Notes: generated by a model from the sequence alone, not told the origin. A stretch of DNA of 64,000 nucleotides from Pseudoduganella violaceinigra DSM 15887 (GCF_000425385.1 NZ_AUDI01000004.1:248001-312000); one strand, 5' to 3'; shown: positions 43,730 through 52,865, counted from the stretch's first letter. A program made the numbers and translations.

Positions 43730-43749
43730 AAGGGGGCCGAGGCCCCCTT
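43730..43749 (-). terminator. Rho-independent terminator of the ETF-QO gene
   Basis: Arms aagggggcc and ggccccctt with a 2-base loop, followed on the minus strand by TTTT, 8 bp after the stop codon. Confidence 0.9.
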
Positions 43750-43757
43750 GTCATTCC

Positions 43758-45413
43758 TTACATATTTGGATAGTTCGGGCCGCCGCCGCCTTCCGGCGTG
43801 ACCCAGACGATATTCTGGGTCGGGTCCTTGATATCGCAGGTCTTGCAGTGAACACAATTTTGCGCATTGATCTGCAGGCGGTCCTGGCCTTCGTCGGTCT
43901 TGACGAATTCATACACGCCGGCCGGGCAGTAGCGCGATTCCGGACCTGCATATTTGGCCAGGTTGACATTCACCGGCACCGAGTTGTCCTTCAGCGTCAG
44001 GTGGATAGGCTGGTCTTCGGCGTGGTTGGTGTTCGAGATGAACACCGAGGACAGGCGGTCGAAGGTCAGCTTGCCATCCGGCTTCGGATAGGTGATCGGC
44101 GCGAATTCGGCAGCGGGGCGCAGGGCCGCGTGGTCCGGAGTCGAGTGGTGCAGGGTCCAAGGGGCCTTGCCGCGGAAAACGATCTGGTCGATGCCGGTCA
44201 TCAGGGAGCCCAGGTACAGGCCCTTCTTCAGCCATGGCTTGACGTTACGCGCCACGTGCAGCTCTTCGTGCAGCCAGGATTGCTCGAAGGCGGTCGGATA
44301 GGCCGCCAGCTCGTCGGCAGCGCGGCCGGCGCCCAGCGCCGCCACCACGGCTTCGGCCGCCAGCATGCCGGACTTGATGGCAGCGTGCGAGCCCTTAATG
44401 CGGCTCATGTTCAGGAAACCGGCGTCGCAGCCGATCAGGGCACCGCCCGGGAACACCAGCTTCGGCAGCGATTGCAGGCCGCCCGCAGTGATCGCGCGCG
44501 CGCCGTAGGAAATGCGCTTGGCGCCTTCGAAGAAGGTGCGGATTTCCGGGTGGGTCTTGTAGCGCTGGAATTCTTCGTATGGCGACAGGTATGGGTTCTC
44601 GTAATCGAGGCCCACCACATAGCCGACCATGACCTGGTTGTTTTCCATGTGGTACAGGAAGGAGCCGCCATAGGTCTTGCTATCCAGCGGCCAGCCGGTG
44701 GTGTGGATCACCAGGCCAGGCTTATGCTTGGACGGGTCGATTTCCCACAGTTCCTTAATACCGATGCCGTAGGATTGAGGATCCTTGCCCTTGTTCAGGT
44801 CGTACTTGGCCATCAGCTGCTTGCCCAGGTGGCCGCGCGCGCCTTCGGCGAACAGGGTGTACTTGCCGTGCAGTTCCATGCCCAGCTGGAAGTCGGGACC
44901 TGGCTCGCCGTCGCGCTTGACGCCCATATTGCCGGTGGCAACACCTTTGACCGAACCATCATCGTTGTACAGGATTTCAGCACCGGTGAAGCCAGGGAAG
45001 ATTTCCACGCCCAGGGCTTCGGCCTGCTGGCCCAGCCAGCGCACCACATTGCCCAGCGAGATGACGTAATTGCCGTGGTTCTCGAAACACTTCGGCAGCA
45101 TGAAATTCGGGGTCTTGTAAGCCTTGGATTCAGTCAGGAACAGTACGCGGTCTTCAGTGACTTCGGTGTTCAGCGGCGCGCCCAGCTCTTTCCAATTAGG
45201 GATCAGTTCGGTGATCGCCTTAGGATCCATCACGGCGCCGGACAGGATGTGGGCGCCCAGTTCGCCGCCTTTTTCCAGCACGACCACGGAGGTATCCGCA
45301 TTCAGCTGCTTGATCTTGATCGCTGCCGCCAGGCCGGCCGGGCCGCCGCCCACGATCACAACGTCGTACTCCATTGCCTCGCGTGGGCCGTACTGTTCTA
45401 CTAGGTTGCTCAT
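43758..45413 (-). CDS. Electron-transfer flavoprotein-ubiquinone oxidoreductase
   Basis: Passes electrons from ETF (fatty-acid and amino-acid dehydrogenation) to ubiquinone at the membrane. 551 residues, typical length. FAD-binding motif VVIVGGGPAGLAAAI near residue 20; the middle quinone-binding region (GWPLDSKTYGGSFLYHMENN); C-terminal 4Fe-4S ligands in SRYCPAGVYEF and NCVHCKTCDIKDPTQNIVWV. Monocistronic with its own terminator. Gene name etfD/etfQO in use. Confidence 0.96.
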   Translation of the reverse strand: MSNLVEQYGPREAMEYDVVIVGGGPAGLAAAIKIKQLNADTSVVVLEKGGELGAHILSGAVMDPKAITELIPNWKELGAPLNTEVTEDRVLFLTESKAYKTPNFMLPKCFENHGNYVISLGNVVRWLGQQAEALGVEIFPGFTGAEILYNDDGSVKGVATGNMGVKRDGEPGPDFQLGMELHGKYTLFAEGARGHLGKQLMAKYDLNKGKDPQSYGIGIKELWEIDPSKHKPGLVIHTTGWPLDSKTYGGSFLYHMENNQVMVGYVVGLDYENPYLSPYEEFQRYKTHPEIRTFFEGAKRISYGARAITAGGLQSLPKLVFPGGALIGCDAGFLNMSRIKGSHAAIKSGMLAAEAVVAALGAGRAADELAAYPTAFEQSWLHEELHVARNVKPWLKKGLYLGSLMTGIDQIVFRGKAPWTLHHSTPDHAALRPAAEFAPITYPKPDGKLTFDRLSSVFISNTNHAEDQPIHLTLKDNSVPVNVNLAKYAGPESRYCPAGVYEFVKTDEGQDRLQINAQNCVHCKTCDIKDPTQNIVWVTPEGGGGPNYPNM

Positions 45414-45585
45414 AGTATTTTTATAAGAATGTTGGAAAATTCGGTGCAGGAAATAGAACGAGTGTGCTCTTTTTTCCTTGGGATTGCAACGGTGGCGCCA
45501 TTGTGAGGGCTAATATTAGACGTGGCAATCTAATAAGGAGGTTTTTTGTGTCATCATGGCGGAACAGAATCATGAGGAGTAGGCG

Positions 45586-46362
45586 GTGGGGATCGAAGTA
45601 AATTTTGAGGGAAAAATCGCCCTGATCACGGGCGCCTCCAGCGGGCTCGGCGCCCGTTTCGCCAAGGTGCTGGCCAAGGCTGGATGCCAGGTGGTGCTGG
45701 CCTCGCGCCGCAGCGAACGCTTGAAAGAACTGCGCGCCGAGATCGAAGCCGACGGCGGCGCCGCCCACGTGGTCACCTTGGATGTGACCGACTTTGCCAG
45801 CATCAAATCCGCCATCGCCCATGCGGAAACCGAGGCCGGGCCGATCGATATCCTGGTGAATAATTCCGGTGTGTCAATGACGCAACGTTTGCTCGATGTG
45901 TCGCCCGAGGATTACGACTTTGTCATGGACTGCAACCTGCGCGGCGCCTTTTTCGTGGCGCAGGAAACCGCCAAGCGCATGATCGCGCGTTCCAAGGGCG
46001 ACTCGCGCAAGCAGCACCGCATTATCAATATCGCTTCGGTGGCGGGCTTGCGCGTGATGCCGCAGATTGGCGTGTATTGCATGAGCAAGGCCGGTGTGGT
46101 GCAGATGACCAAGGCCATGGCGGTGGAGTGGGGCAAGTATGGGATCAACACCAATGCCATCTGCCCGGGGTATATCGAGACTGAAGTCAATGAAGACTAC
46201 TTTGCCAGCGAGCAGGGCAAACGGCTGATCGATATGCTGCCGCGCAAGCGGGCCGGCAAGCCGGAGGACCTGGATGGGCTGATGCTGTTGCTGGCGGGGG
46301 ATGAGGCGCATTTTATCAATGGCGCCATTATTTCGGCGGATGATGGGATGATGGCTGGCTAA
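45586..46362 (+). CDS. SDR-family oxidoreductase
   Basis: 258 residues from GTG 45586 (GAGGAG 8 bp upstream). NAD(P)-binding GASSGLGARFAKVLAKAG, NNSG motif (ILVNNSGVSMTQ), catalytic Ser in IINIASVAGL and Tyr-x3-Lys in VYCMSKAG. FabG-like; probably a 3-hydroxyacyl or acetoacetyl-CoA dehydrogenase/reductase judging by neighbouring fatty-acid genes, but the substrate is not determined by the sequence. The final base pairs and TAA stop lie in the left end of the inverted-repeat element. Confidence 0.88.
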   Translation: MGIEVNFEGKIALITGASSGLGARFAKVLAKAGCQVVLASRRSERLKELRAEIEADGGAAHVVTLDVTDFASIKSAIAHAETEAGPIDILVNNSGVSMTQRLLDVSPEDYDFVMDCNLRGAFFVAQETAKRMIARSKGDSRKQHRIINIASVAGLRVMPQIGVYCMSKAGVVQMTKAMAVEWGKYGINTNAICPGYIETEVNEDYFASEQGKRLIDMLPRKRAGKPEDLDGLMLLLAGDEAHFINGAIISADDGMMAG

Positions 46363-46530
46363 AACCGGTAAACCGGGGTCAGACCCCAGGGTCTGACCCC
46401 GTACGGTCTCCGGGCCACGGGGAGGTTCGAGGTCTTTGATTTTTTAAGAAGATCAATAGCGCACCACCACCAACAGCCTGGGCGCAGACGGCGTCAGACC
46501 CTCGGGTCTGACCCTGGTTTACCGGTTTTA
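46360..46530. mobile_element. 171-bp MITE/REP-like element with 41-bp terminal inverted repeats
   Basis: Left end 46360-46400 and reverse complement of right end 46490-46530 match at about 38 of 41 positions, both starting taaaaccggtaaacc and then gggtcagaccc. Each end is itself a palindrome (gggtcagacccc/aggggtctgaccc type). The 89-bp core has no gene. The outer TAA at each end is the stop codon of the adjacent convergent gene (SDR and LuxR). No target duplication could be defined. Confidence 0.7.
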
Positions 46531-47073
46531 CCGGGCCCCAGCCAGCTTGTGCACCAGCTCCGTCGCCGTCGCCGCCCCAAACTTGCGCATCAAACTGGCC
46601 CGATGCATCTCCACTGTCCGCGGCGACAAGCCAGCGTCGCGCGCAATCATCTTGCTGGTCTTCCCTTCGACAAGAAGCGCTGCAATCTCGCGCTCGCGCG
46701 GGGTGAGGGCGGCCGACACCGGCCGCTGCTCCGACACATCCTCGAAAGTCCAGATCCCCGCACCCAGCGGCTGCGCCGGATCGAGCGCCCGTCCGGTCAC
46801 ATGGCACCAGAACAGCTCACCGCTGGCGCGGCGCATGATGCGCTCATCCGAATAGCGCCCCTTGGCATTCATGATGGGAATGATGCGGTCGCCCGTGCGC
46901 AGGTATTCATCCTGGGTCGGGTACAGCACCTGGAACGACTGCCCTTCCAGCGCGCCCGCAGCGTAGCCGAACATGGCGCCCAGCGCATCGTTGCCGGCCT
47001 GGATCACGCGGTTATCGGACACGCACATGCCCACCGGGGCGTACTTGAAGATGGATTCAAAGTCGATCGGCAT
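46528..47073 (-). CDS. PAS-LuxR transcriptional regulator
   Basis: 181 residues from ATG 47073. N-terminal PAS domain (FESIFKYAPVGMCVSDNRVI, ALGAMFGYAAGALEGQSFQV, about 5-110) and a C-terminal LuxR-type helix-turn-helix (LTPREREIAALLVEGKTSKM, LSPRTVEMHRASLMRKFGAA). Divergent from scoA with an 82-bp gap, so it may regulate the CoA-transferase genes. The PAS ligand is unknown. Confidence 0.88.
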   Translation of the reverse strand: MPIDFESIFKYAPVGMCVSDNRVIQAGNDALGAMFGYAAGALEGQSFQVLYPTQDEYLRTGDRIIPIMNAKGRYSDERIMRRASGELFWCHVTGRALDPAQPLGAGIWTFEDVSEQRPVSAALTPREREIAALLVEGKTSKMIARDAGLSPRTVEMHRASLMRKFGAATATELVHKLAGAR

Positions 47074-47155
47074 TGCGGTATTTCTACGGTATTGAAGTTT
47101 GGGCGGGCGTATTCTATCCTCAAACGCCATCTGGCCAATTAAGCAAGGAGACATA

Positions 47156-47854
47156 ATGAATAAAATTTACCCGGATGCCAAGGCCGCCCTGGCCGGTATC
47201 GTGGCCGACGGCCAAACGATTGCCGTCGGCGGTTTCGGCCTATGCGGCATCCCGGAAGCCCTGATCGCCGCCCTGCGCGACAGCGGCGCCACCGGCCTGA
47301 CCGCCATTTCCAATAACGCAGGCGTGGACGGCTTTGGCCTGGGCCAGCTGCTGGAAACCCGCCAGATCAAGAAAATGATCTCCTCCTACGTGGGCGAGAA
47401 CAAGGAATTTGCGCGCCAGTTCCTGGCCGGCGAGCTGGAGCTGGAATTCACCCCGCAAGGCACGCTGGCTGAAAAGCTGCGTGCCGGCGGCGCAGGCATC
47501 CCCGCCTTCTTCACCAAGACCGGCGTCGGCACCATCGTCGCCGACGGCAAGGAAATCCGCGAATTCGACGGCGAGCAATATGTGATGGAGCGCTCCCTGG
47601 TGGCCGACGTGTCCCTGGTCAAAGCCTGGAAGGCCGACAAATCGGGCAACCTGGTGTTCCGCAAGACCTCGCGTAACTTCAACCCGAACGTCGCCGCTGC
47701 CGGCAAGATCTGCGTGGTGGAAGTGGAAGAAATCGTGGACGTCGGCGCCATCGACCCGGACGCCGTGCACCTGCCGGGCATTTATGTGCACCGTATCGTA
47801 TTGAACGCCACCCCGGAAAAACGCATCGAACAGCGCACCGTGCGTGCCAACTAA
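47156..47854 (+). CDS. scoA: 3-oxoacid CoA-transferase subunit A
   Basis: Transfers CoA from succinyl-CoA to acetoacetate or another 3-oxoacid. 232 residues from ATG 47156 (AAGGAG 6 bp upstream). CoA-binding motif VGGFGLCGIPEALIAALRDS; conserved ELEFTPQGTLAEKLRAGGAG and GIPAFFTKTGVGTIVADGKE. 12 bp before subunit B. An upstream in-frame start (47099) has no ribosome site. Confidence 0.95.
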   Translation: MNKIYPDAKAALAGIVADGQTIAVGGFGLCGIPEALIAALRDSGATGLTAISNNAGVDGFGLGQLLETRQIKKMISSYVGENKEFARQFLAGELELEFTPQGTLAEKLRAGGAGIPAFFTKTGVGTIVADGKEIREFDGEQYVMERSLVADVSLVKAWKADKSGNLVFRKTSRNFNPNVAAAGKICVVEVEEIVDVGAIDPDAVHLPGIYVHRIVLNATPEKRIEQRTVRAN

Positions 47855-47866
47855 GGAGAAGACAAC

Positions 47867-48511
47867 ATGGCATGGACTCGTGATGAAATGGCCGCGCGCG
47901 CGGCAAAAGAGCTGCAGGACGGCTATTACGTAAACCTGGGCATCGGCTTGCCGACCCTGGTCGCCAACTACGTGCCGAAGGACATGGAAGTGTTCCTGCA
48001 GTCGGAAAACGGCCTGCTGGGCATCGGCCCGTTCCCGACCGAAAACGAAGTGGACGCCGACCTGATCAACGCAGGCAAGCAGACCGTGACCGCGCTCCCG
48101 GGCGCCGCCTACTTCAGCTCGGCCGACTCGTTCGCCATGATCCGCGGCGGCAAGATCAACTTGGCGATCCTGGGCGCGATGCAAGTGTCGGAAAAGGGCG
48201 ACCTGGCCAACTGGATGATTCCAGGGAAGATGGTGAAGGGCATGGGCGGCGCCATGGACCTGGTGGCTGGCGTCAAGAAAGTGGTCGTGCTGATGGAACA
48301 CGTCGCCACCGCCAAGGATGGCTCGACTTCGCACAAGCTGCTGAAGAAATGCGAGCTGCCGTTGACGGGCGTGGGCGTGGTGGACTTGCTGATCACCGAC
48401 CTCGGCGTCATGGAAGTGACGCCAACCGGCATCAAGGTAACCGAACTGGCGCCCGGCGTCACGCGTGAAGAGATCAGCGCCGCCTCCGGCGTCGAACTGA
48501 GTTTTGCGTAA
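47867..48511 (+). CDS. scoB: 3-oxoacid CoA-transferase subunit B
   Basis: 214 residues. The catalytic Glu is in [20 protein letters not shown]; other family blocks are [40 protein letters not shown], and [20 protein letters not shown]. Forms the enzyme with subunit A. With bdhA (58 kb) and the SDR it belongs to ketone-body / polyhydroxybutyrate turnover. A large stem-loop follows the stop codon. Confidence 0.95.
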   Translation: MAWTRDEMAARAAKELQDGYYVNLGIGLPTLVANYVPKDMEVFLQSENGLLGIGPFPTENEVDADLINAGKQTVTALPGAAYFSSADSFAMIRGGKINLAILGAMQVSEKGDLANWMIPGKMVKGMGGAMDLVAGVKKVVVLMEHVATAKDGSTSHKLLKKCELPLTGVGVVDLLITDLGVMEVTPTGIKVTELAPGVTREEISAASGVELSFA

Positions 48512-48526
48512 TCGCAAGCCACTGGC

Positions 48527-48613
48527 AATAAAAGTCGAGCTCTGGCTTCTCGAGGAGCTTTTCGCTTCGCGACGCGCAGCGAAATGTCCGATTGCCAGAG
48601 CTCGACTTTTATT
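48527..48613. terminator. Large stem-loop between scoB and the convergent gene
   Basis: Perfect 19-bp arms aataaaagtcgagctctgg (48527-48545) and ccagagctcgacttttatt (48595-48613). The 49-base loop has a smaller hairpin (ttcgct/agcgaa). T-rich on both strands at the outer end, so bidirectional termination is likely. The right arm overlaps the last codons of the convergent gene. Confidence 0.75.
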
Positions 48614-48941
48614 CTGAGACCAACGTTCGGGTTTCTTCCGATGCGTCGCAGCGGGATTCGCCGACGATCCAGTCGGGAATGCAGTCGAGCTCTTTCATCC
48701 ATTCCAGGATGTGCTGCCGGCACAGCGAACAGGGATTGGTGCGGTAGATGATCTCTGCAACGCCTGCCAACCGGCGGTCATGATTTTCGCTGCATACGTG
48801 CCGCACACTCATGCCCAGTGCGTGCATTCCATGTTCATCGGCTTTGATGCGCTCCAGCGCGCTGGCGATAATCTGTTCATCTCCTGGCTCGTAGTTGTTG
48901 ATGAAGAGTTCAATTTCATCGCTCCTGAATAGCCGGCTCAT
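48609..48941 (-). CDS. HEAT-like protein, C-terminal part (probably split gene)
   Basis: 110 residues from ATG 48941, with no ribosome site. It reads SDEIELFINNYEPGDEQIIA and ends with a helical, Cys-containing stretch (YRTNPCSLCRQHILEWMKEL, DCIPDWIVGESRCDASEETR) typical of HEAT-repeat proteins that close each repeat with a PCSLCR-like turn. It overlaps the upstream gene by 26 bp in the +1 frame and reads as its natural continuation. Either a coupled second subunit or the end of one protein broken by a single-base shift. Confidence 0.6.
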   Translation of the reverse strand: MSRLFRSDEIELFINNYEPGDEQIIASALERIKADEHGMHALGMSVRHVCSENHDRRLAGVAEIIYRTNPCSLCRQHILEWMKELDCIPDWIVGESRCDASEETRTLVSE

Positions 48942-49482
48942 GCGGCGCCAGGCGGACCAGCTCCGCAAGCACCTGCCCGCGCAGCGTCTCGTCCTCAATC
49001 AGAAAATCAAGGCCGTCGAAGTATTCGTCGGGATCGTCGATGAGTTGCTGACCGAGGCGGCGCACCACTTCAATCGCTGCAGGCAGGCCGTCGAGTTCGA
49101 TGATGGCAATTTCGCCCGCGAGATCATTGCGGTCCCAGAAGCGGCGCAGGGCCGCGGCAGCTTCCTGATTGCCATGCACCGCAAGCTGCCCTACCACATT
49201 GGCGATCTGGAATATGTTGTGTTCTTCGTCGGCGCTCTTGAACGCTTCGATAACCGCGGCACACAGTTTTTCGTCGCGCGCAATCAGGCCATACAGCCAT
49301 TTTTCGCGCGAGTCTTCGCATTGGCGGTCGTAAGCACGATTATTCAGGCAGGCATCAAGGATGATGTCGAACAGGCCGTCGGTGCCATATTCCTGCACGT
49401 GGATGAAGGCACTGCCGCGTCCATCGTGCAGCGCTTTGGTGAATTCCTGTGGAGTGAGGCGGGGGACGGGGTGTTTTTGCAT
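48916..49482 (-). CDS. HEAT-like protein, N-terminal part
   Basis: 188 residues, acidic, helical, without signal peptide (starts MQKHPVPRLTPQEFTKALHD). Repeating helical pairs such as NNRAYDRQCEDSREKWLYGL and FQIANVVGQLAVHGNQEAAA, ALRRFWDRNDLAGEIAIIEL fit HEAT-type units with a function in protein binding. Ends within a repeat (LAELVRLAPHEPAIQER), in agreement with a frameshift into the following frame. Function unknown. Confidence 0.65.
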   Translation of the reverse strand: MQKHPVPRLTPQEFTKALHDGRGSAFIHVQEYGTDGLFDIILDACLNNRAYDRQCEDSREKWLYGLIARDEKLCAAVIEAFKSADEEHNIFQIANVVGQLAVHGNQEAAAALRRFWDRNDLAGEIAIIELDGLPAAIEVVRRLGQQLIDDPDEYFDGLDFLIEDETLRGQVLAELVRLAPHEPAIQER

Positions 49483-49500
49483 GCCGGCACTGTAGCAGAA

Positions 49501-49528
49501 GCCAGGGGACGCCGCGGCGTCCCCTGGC
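49501..49528. terminator. Palindromic terminator after pilY1
   Basis: Perfect 13-bp arms gccaggggacgcc (49501-49513) and ggcgtcccctggc (49516-49528), 2-base loop, 4 bp after the pilY1 stop on the minus strand. T content after it is only moderate (ttctgct). Confidence 0.75.
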
Positions 49529-49532
49529 TGGC

Positions 49533-52500
49533 TTACTGGCCTTTCACGTAGGTGTATTTACGTTTGCGGGTCGATTTGATTTTCGGTGCGACTTTCGACG
49601 AATCGATCGGCGACGGCGTGTAACCCGAGCCGATCACCACCGAGACGCGGCGCGTGGTGCCGTCGGCCAATCGGACCGGCACGCCGCTGGCCAGCACCGG
49701 CGATGGCGGCAGGCCGCCGCCGGCGAAGCTGGCGGAGCGGTTGCCGCCGCAGATGCCATCCGCCCCGACCGCGCCGGAGGCATTGAACAGGTTGACGACG
49801 TAGCCGCGCGCTTCGCCCAGCGCGGTGGAGCAGCTGGCGCTGCTGCCCACGATAGGGCGGTTGGTGCTGAACATCACGGTGCCGCTGACGATCAGGGCCG
49901 AAGTCACGACCTGCTCGCCCTTGGCCAGCTCCATGAACCAGCCTTTGCTGCTGCCATTGGGCAGCGCGGCAGGCGAGTTGCAGTCCGTGGTGGCGGTGTT
50001 GTTGGTCAGGCCATTGTCCATGTCCAGGCCGCCCGCGTCCGTCAGCGGCTTGTTGGCCAGGCTGTCCAGCACGACGTAGAAGCGGTTCTTCACCGAGGTG
50101 TACGGATACTGCCAGGACAGCGGGTGTTCGCGGTCGCCGCTGCCCAGGGCCAAGTAGACCGAGCCATTGCTGTACAGGAGGGAGGGCGCGAAGATGAATT
50201 TGCGCGGACTGGTGGTGTCGTTGGTGTAGGCGACGCGGTACATGCGCCAGCTGGAGGGGCTAAGGGCGCCCTTGCTGGTCGGGCCGTCGATGAAGTCGAT
50301 GCGGTAGACATTGCCGCCCAGGTCGGCCGCGTAAGCATAGTCCGGCATGCCGTCGCCATCAATGTCGACCATGGAGATGTCGCCGACCACGCTGCGCTTG
50401 GTCTGGAAGCTGGCGATCTTGACGCCGGTCTCGGCGTTCAGGATGTAGATGAAGCCACCCTTGCCGCTGGTGCAGGTCGGCGCGCCGGTGTTGGCGTCTT
50501 CGCAGTTGTCGTAACCGCCGCCGACCGCAATCAACGGCGCCGTGGCCGAATTGCCCTTGATGAAGGCGACTGACGGGGTCGACCAGGTCTGGCCGATGCC
50601 GTCGAAGCCGCTGGTGCAGCCGCTGTCATTGCTCAAGCTTGGGCAGCCGACCGACCACATCAGCTTGGGAGAATCGATGTTGGTGACATTCAGGCCGTAC
50701 AGCATGCGGCCGCCGCGCCGCATGGTGGGGAACAGCCAGATCTTGCTGTTGTCGGCATTCTGGTACACGCCGGTGGAGCCGTCGAAGAAGTAGTCCTTCT
50801 GGGTGCCGACCGCCGCCACGTCGCCGGGGCCGGCAACGTTCGGGTAGTTCACCAACGGCGACTGGTCTTTCAGGCGCTGCAGGCGGCTAAAGAACTCGGG
50901 CGCGATGAAGGCCCAGCGCTCGCGGCCATTGCTGGCGTCAATCGCGCGGAAGGTGCCGTCATTGGCGCCATAGAACACGAAGACGTCGGTATCGTTGTAG
51001 GCCAGCGGCAGGGGACGCGAGTGGATCACGTCGCCGTGGATCGACGGACGGGTCTTGGTGGTCTGGCCCAGGCCGCGTTCGTTGTTCACGTCGGCGCCCT
51101 TGATGTAGTTGACCAGGTCGGCCGACAGGCCGCTGCTGCTGGTATCGAAGTCCACCAGGGTGCTGCCGCTGGCGGTGCGGGTCAGGACTTTGCGGTTGAC
51201 CGCATAAGTGGGGGCGGTCGCGGTCACGGTCGGGTCGTTGCCGTTGCGCAGGGCCTGGCCGACCGCGCCTTTTTCCACCAGCGGGCCGTCCGGCGTGTCC
51301 GAGTACACGGGTTTGCCTTTGCAGGCGCTGGCCGGATCGGGGTTGATGCCAAGGTTCTGCCAGTAGGCCCCATTGTCGGTGGTCCACCAGCTGACGGCGC
51401 AATCGGTGACGAAGCCGGTGTTATTGTTGACCGCTTCCTCGCCCAGGAAGTCGCCCAGTTTGACATCGGCGCCTTTGACGATCAGTTGGTAGCGCTTCAG
51501 GTTGCCGAACCAGCGCGGCTTGGCGTCCGGGTCGGGGCGGAACATGCCGATGAAGACCTGGTTCTGGTTCTGCGAACGGTTGGTGGAGTTCACCGGCAGC
51601 GAGGTCGAGGCAAAGGTGGAGTTGACCGCCAGTACTTCGCCGATGATCTGGTTGAGCGCATCGACGATGGCTTGCTGGTTCTTGGCGGCGAAATACTTGC
51701 CGCCGCCCGCTTTCGCCATGCTCAGCATCAGCTTGGTGTGGGTAATATTCTGCTGCGCGTTATAGACGTCGATCGTGTAGAACACCACCTTGGATTTCAA
51801 GGTGCTGCTGGGGATGGGCACGCCCTTGTCATGCATGAAGCGGGCCCACTCGTCGGCATTGAAGGGGGCGCTGTCGACCGTTTCACCGGTAGTGGCGGCA
51901 TTGGTGACGGTGGTGTTGAGGCCATTGATCGCCCACGAGAACTGGCCTGCCGGGCAGAACAGGCTGCCATCGTTCAGGGCCGAACCGATCTTGCAGCCAT
52001 CGGTATAGTTGGCGCAGGTGCTCGGCCAGGGCGCCTTGTTCAGCTCGGCCGCAGCCGCGCCGGCATCCGAATAGCAGACTGAAGTCTGGCCGATATTGGT
52101 GGTGCTGGTCTCGGTCTTGGTCGAAAAGTTCGGCAAGCCCAGTTGTTTGGTGTCGCCGCCCAGGCCCGACAGCAGGCCCGTGTTGATGCTGTCGTCCTTG
52201 GTCGGACCACTCTGGTCCGGGTTGGTGACGAAGATGACGATGGTCTTGGCGCAGCTCGAGTCGGCGGTCAGCGGTGACTTGAAGGTGCCCCAGCGGCTGG
52301 TGTAGGCGGTGGGGTCGGCCAGCGTGGCCGGCGTGGCGGACGGCGAATAACCGTTCAAGCCGCCCAGGTAGTTGTACACGTCGTACAGCAGGTTGCCGTA
52401 CATGGTGTTCGAATTGCGCTTTTCGTTCGGATCGGTGATGTTGCCGTCGATCGTGTCCAGTTTCGCGTTAAAGGCGGTGCGCGCCGCGGCGCTCATGGGC

Positions 52501-52835
52501 TGGATGTTGAAGCGTACATAGCCGCCGTTGTCATTGGCGTTACCGGCCGTGACATACTCAAGGAGGCCGACATTGACCTTGTCGTCCAGGCCGCCAATCG
52601 CGCTCTTGATCGCCCGTACTTCGGACTGGCCCTGGGTCAGTCCACCGGGCCATTTCTGCGCCTGGCGCGACCAGTTGGACGTATTGTCCAGCACGATCAG
52701 GATACGCGGGTTGATCGAGGTGCCGGCCGAGGCGCCGGTGAAGATATCGATGTCATCAGCGCCAGCTGGGAACGACAGCAGTGTGGCACAGGCACCGAGG
52801 CTGGCGGCCACGGCGGTTAATAGCTTTTTTGGCAT
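49533..52835 (-). CDS. pilY1: Type IV pilus tip/assembly protein PilY1
   Basis: Pilus-associated adhesin that primes pilus assembly with the minor pilins. 1100 residues: signal peptide (LLTAVAASLGACATLLSFPA GA region), a von Willebrand A-like N-terminal domain (RILIVLDNTSNWSRQAQKWP, then about to 400), and a C-terminal beta-propeller (about 560-1040) with a calcium-loop motif DIDGDGMPDYAYAADLGG near residue 825. The MIDAS position reads D50-N-T-S-N instead of D-x-S-x-S. Basic tail (KIKSTRKRKYTYVKGQ). Last gene of the minor-pilin operon. Confidence 0.95.
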   Translation of the reverse strand: MPKKLLTAVAASLGACATLLSFPAGADDIDIFTGASAGTSINPRILIVLDNTSNWSRQAQKWPGGLTQGQSEVRAIKSAIGGLDDKVNVGLLEYVTAGNANDNGGYVRFNIQPMSAAARTAFNAKLDTIDGNITDPNEKRNSNTMYGNLLYDVYNYLGGLNGYSPSATPATLADPTAYTSRWGTFKSPLTADSSCAKTIVIFVTNPDQSGPTKDDSINTGLLSGLGGDTKQLGLPNFSTKTETSTTNIGQTSVCYSDAGAAAAELNKAPWPSTCANYTDGCKIGSALNDGSLFCPAGQFSWAINGLNTTVTNAATTGETVDSAPFNADEWARFMHDKGVPIPSSTLKSKVVFYTIDVYNAQQNITHTKLMLSMAKAGGGKYFAAKNQQAIVDALNQIIGEVLAVNSTFASTSLPVNSTNRSQNQNQVFIGMFRPDPDAKPRWFGNLKRYQLIVKGADVKLGDFLGEEAVNNNTGFVTDCAVSWWTTDNGAYWQNLGINPDPASACKGKPVYSDTPDGPLVEKGAVGQALRNGNDPTVTATAPTYAVNRKVLTRTASGSTLVDFDTSSSGLSADLVNYIKGADVNNERGLGQTTKTRPSIHGDVIHSRPLPLAYNDTDVFVFYGANDGTFRAIDASNGRERWAFIAPEFFSRLQRLKDQSPLVNYPNVAGPGDVAAVGTQKDYFFDGSTGVYQNADNSKIWLFPTMRRGGRMLYGLNVTNIDSPKLMWSVGCPSLSNDSGCTSGFDGIGQTWSTPSVAFIKGNSATAPLIAVGGGYDNCEDANTGAPTCTSGKGGFIYILNAETGVKIASFQTKRSVVGDISMVDIDGDGMPDYAYAADLGGNVYRIDFIDGPTSKGALSPSSWRMYRVAYTNDTTSPRKFIFAPSLLYSNGSVYLALGSGDREHPLSWQYPYTSVKNRFYVVLDSLANKPLTDAGGLDMDNGLTNNTATTDCNSPAALPNGSSKGWFMELAKGEQVVTSALIVSGTVMFSTNRPIVGSSASCSTALGEARGYVVNLFNASGAVGADGICGGNRSASFAGGGLPPSPVLASGVPVRLADGTTRRVSVVIGSGYTPSPIDSSKVAPKIKSTRKRKYTYVKGQ

Positions 52836-52865
52836 GGCGGGCTCTCTTAAAAAAGCGTGGCGTGT

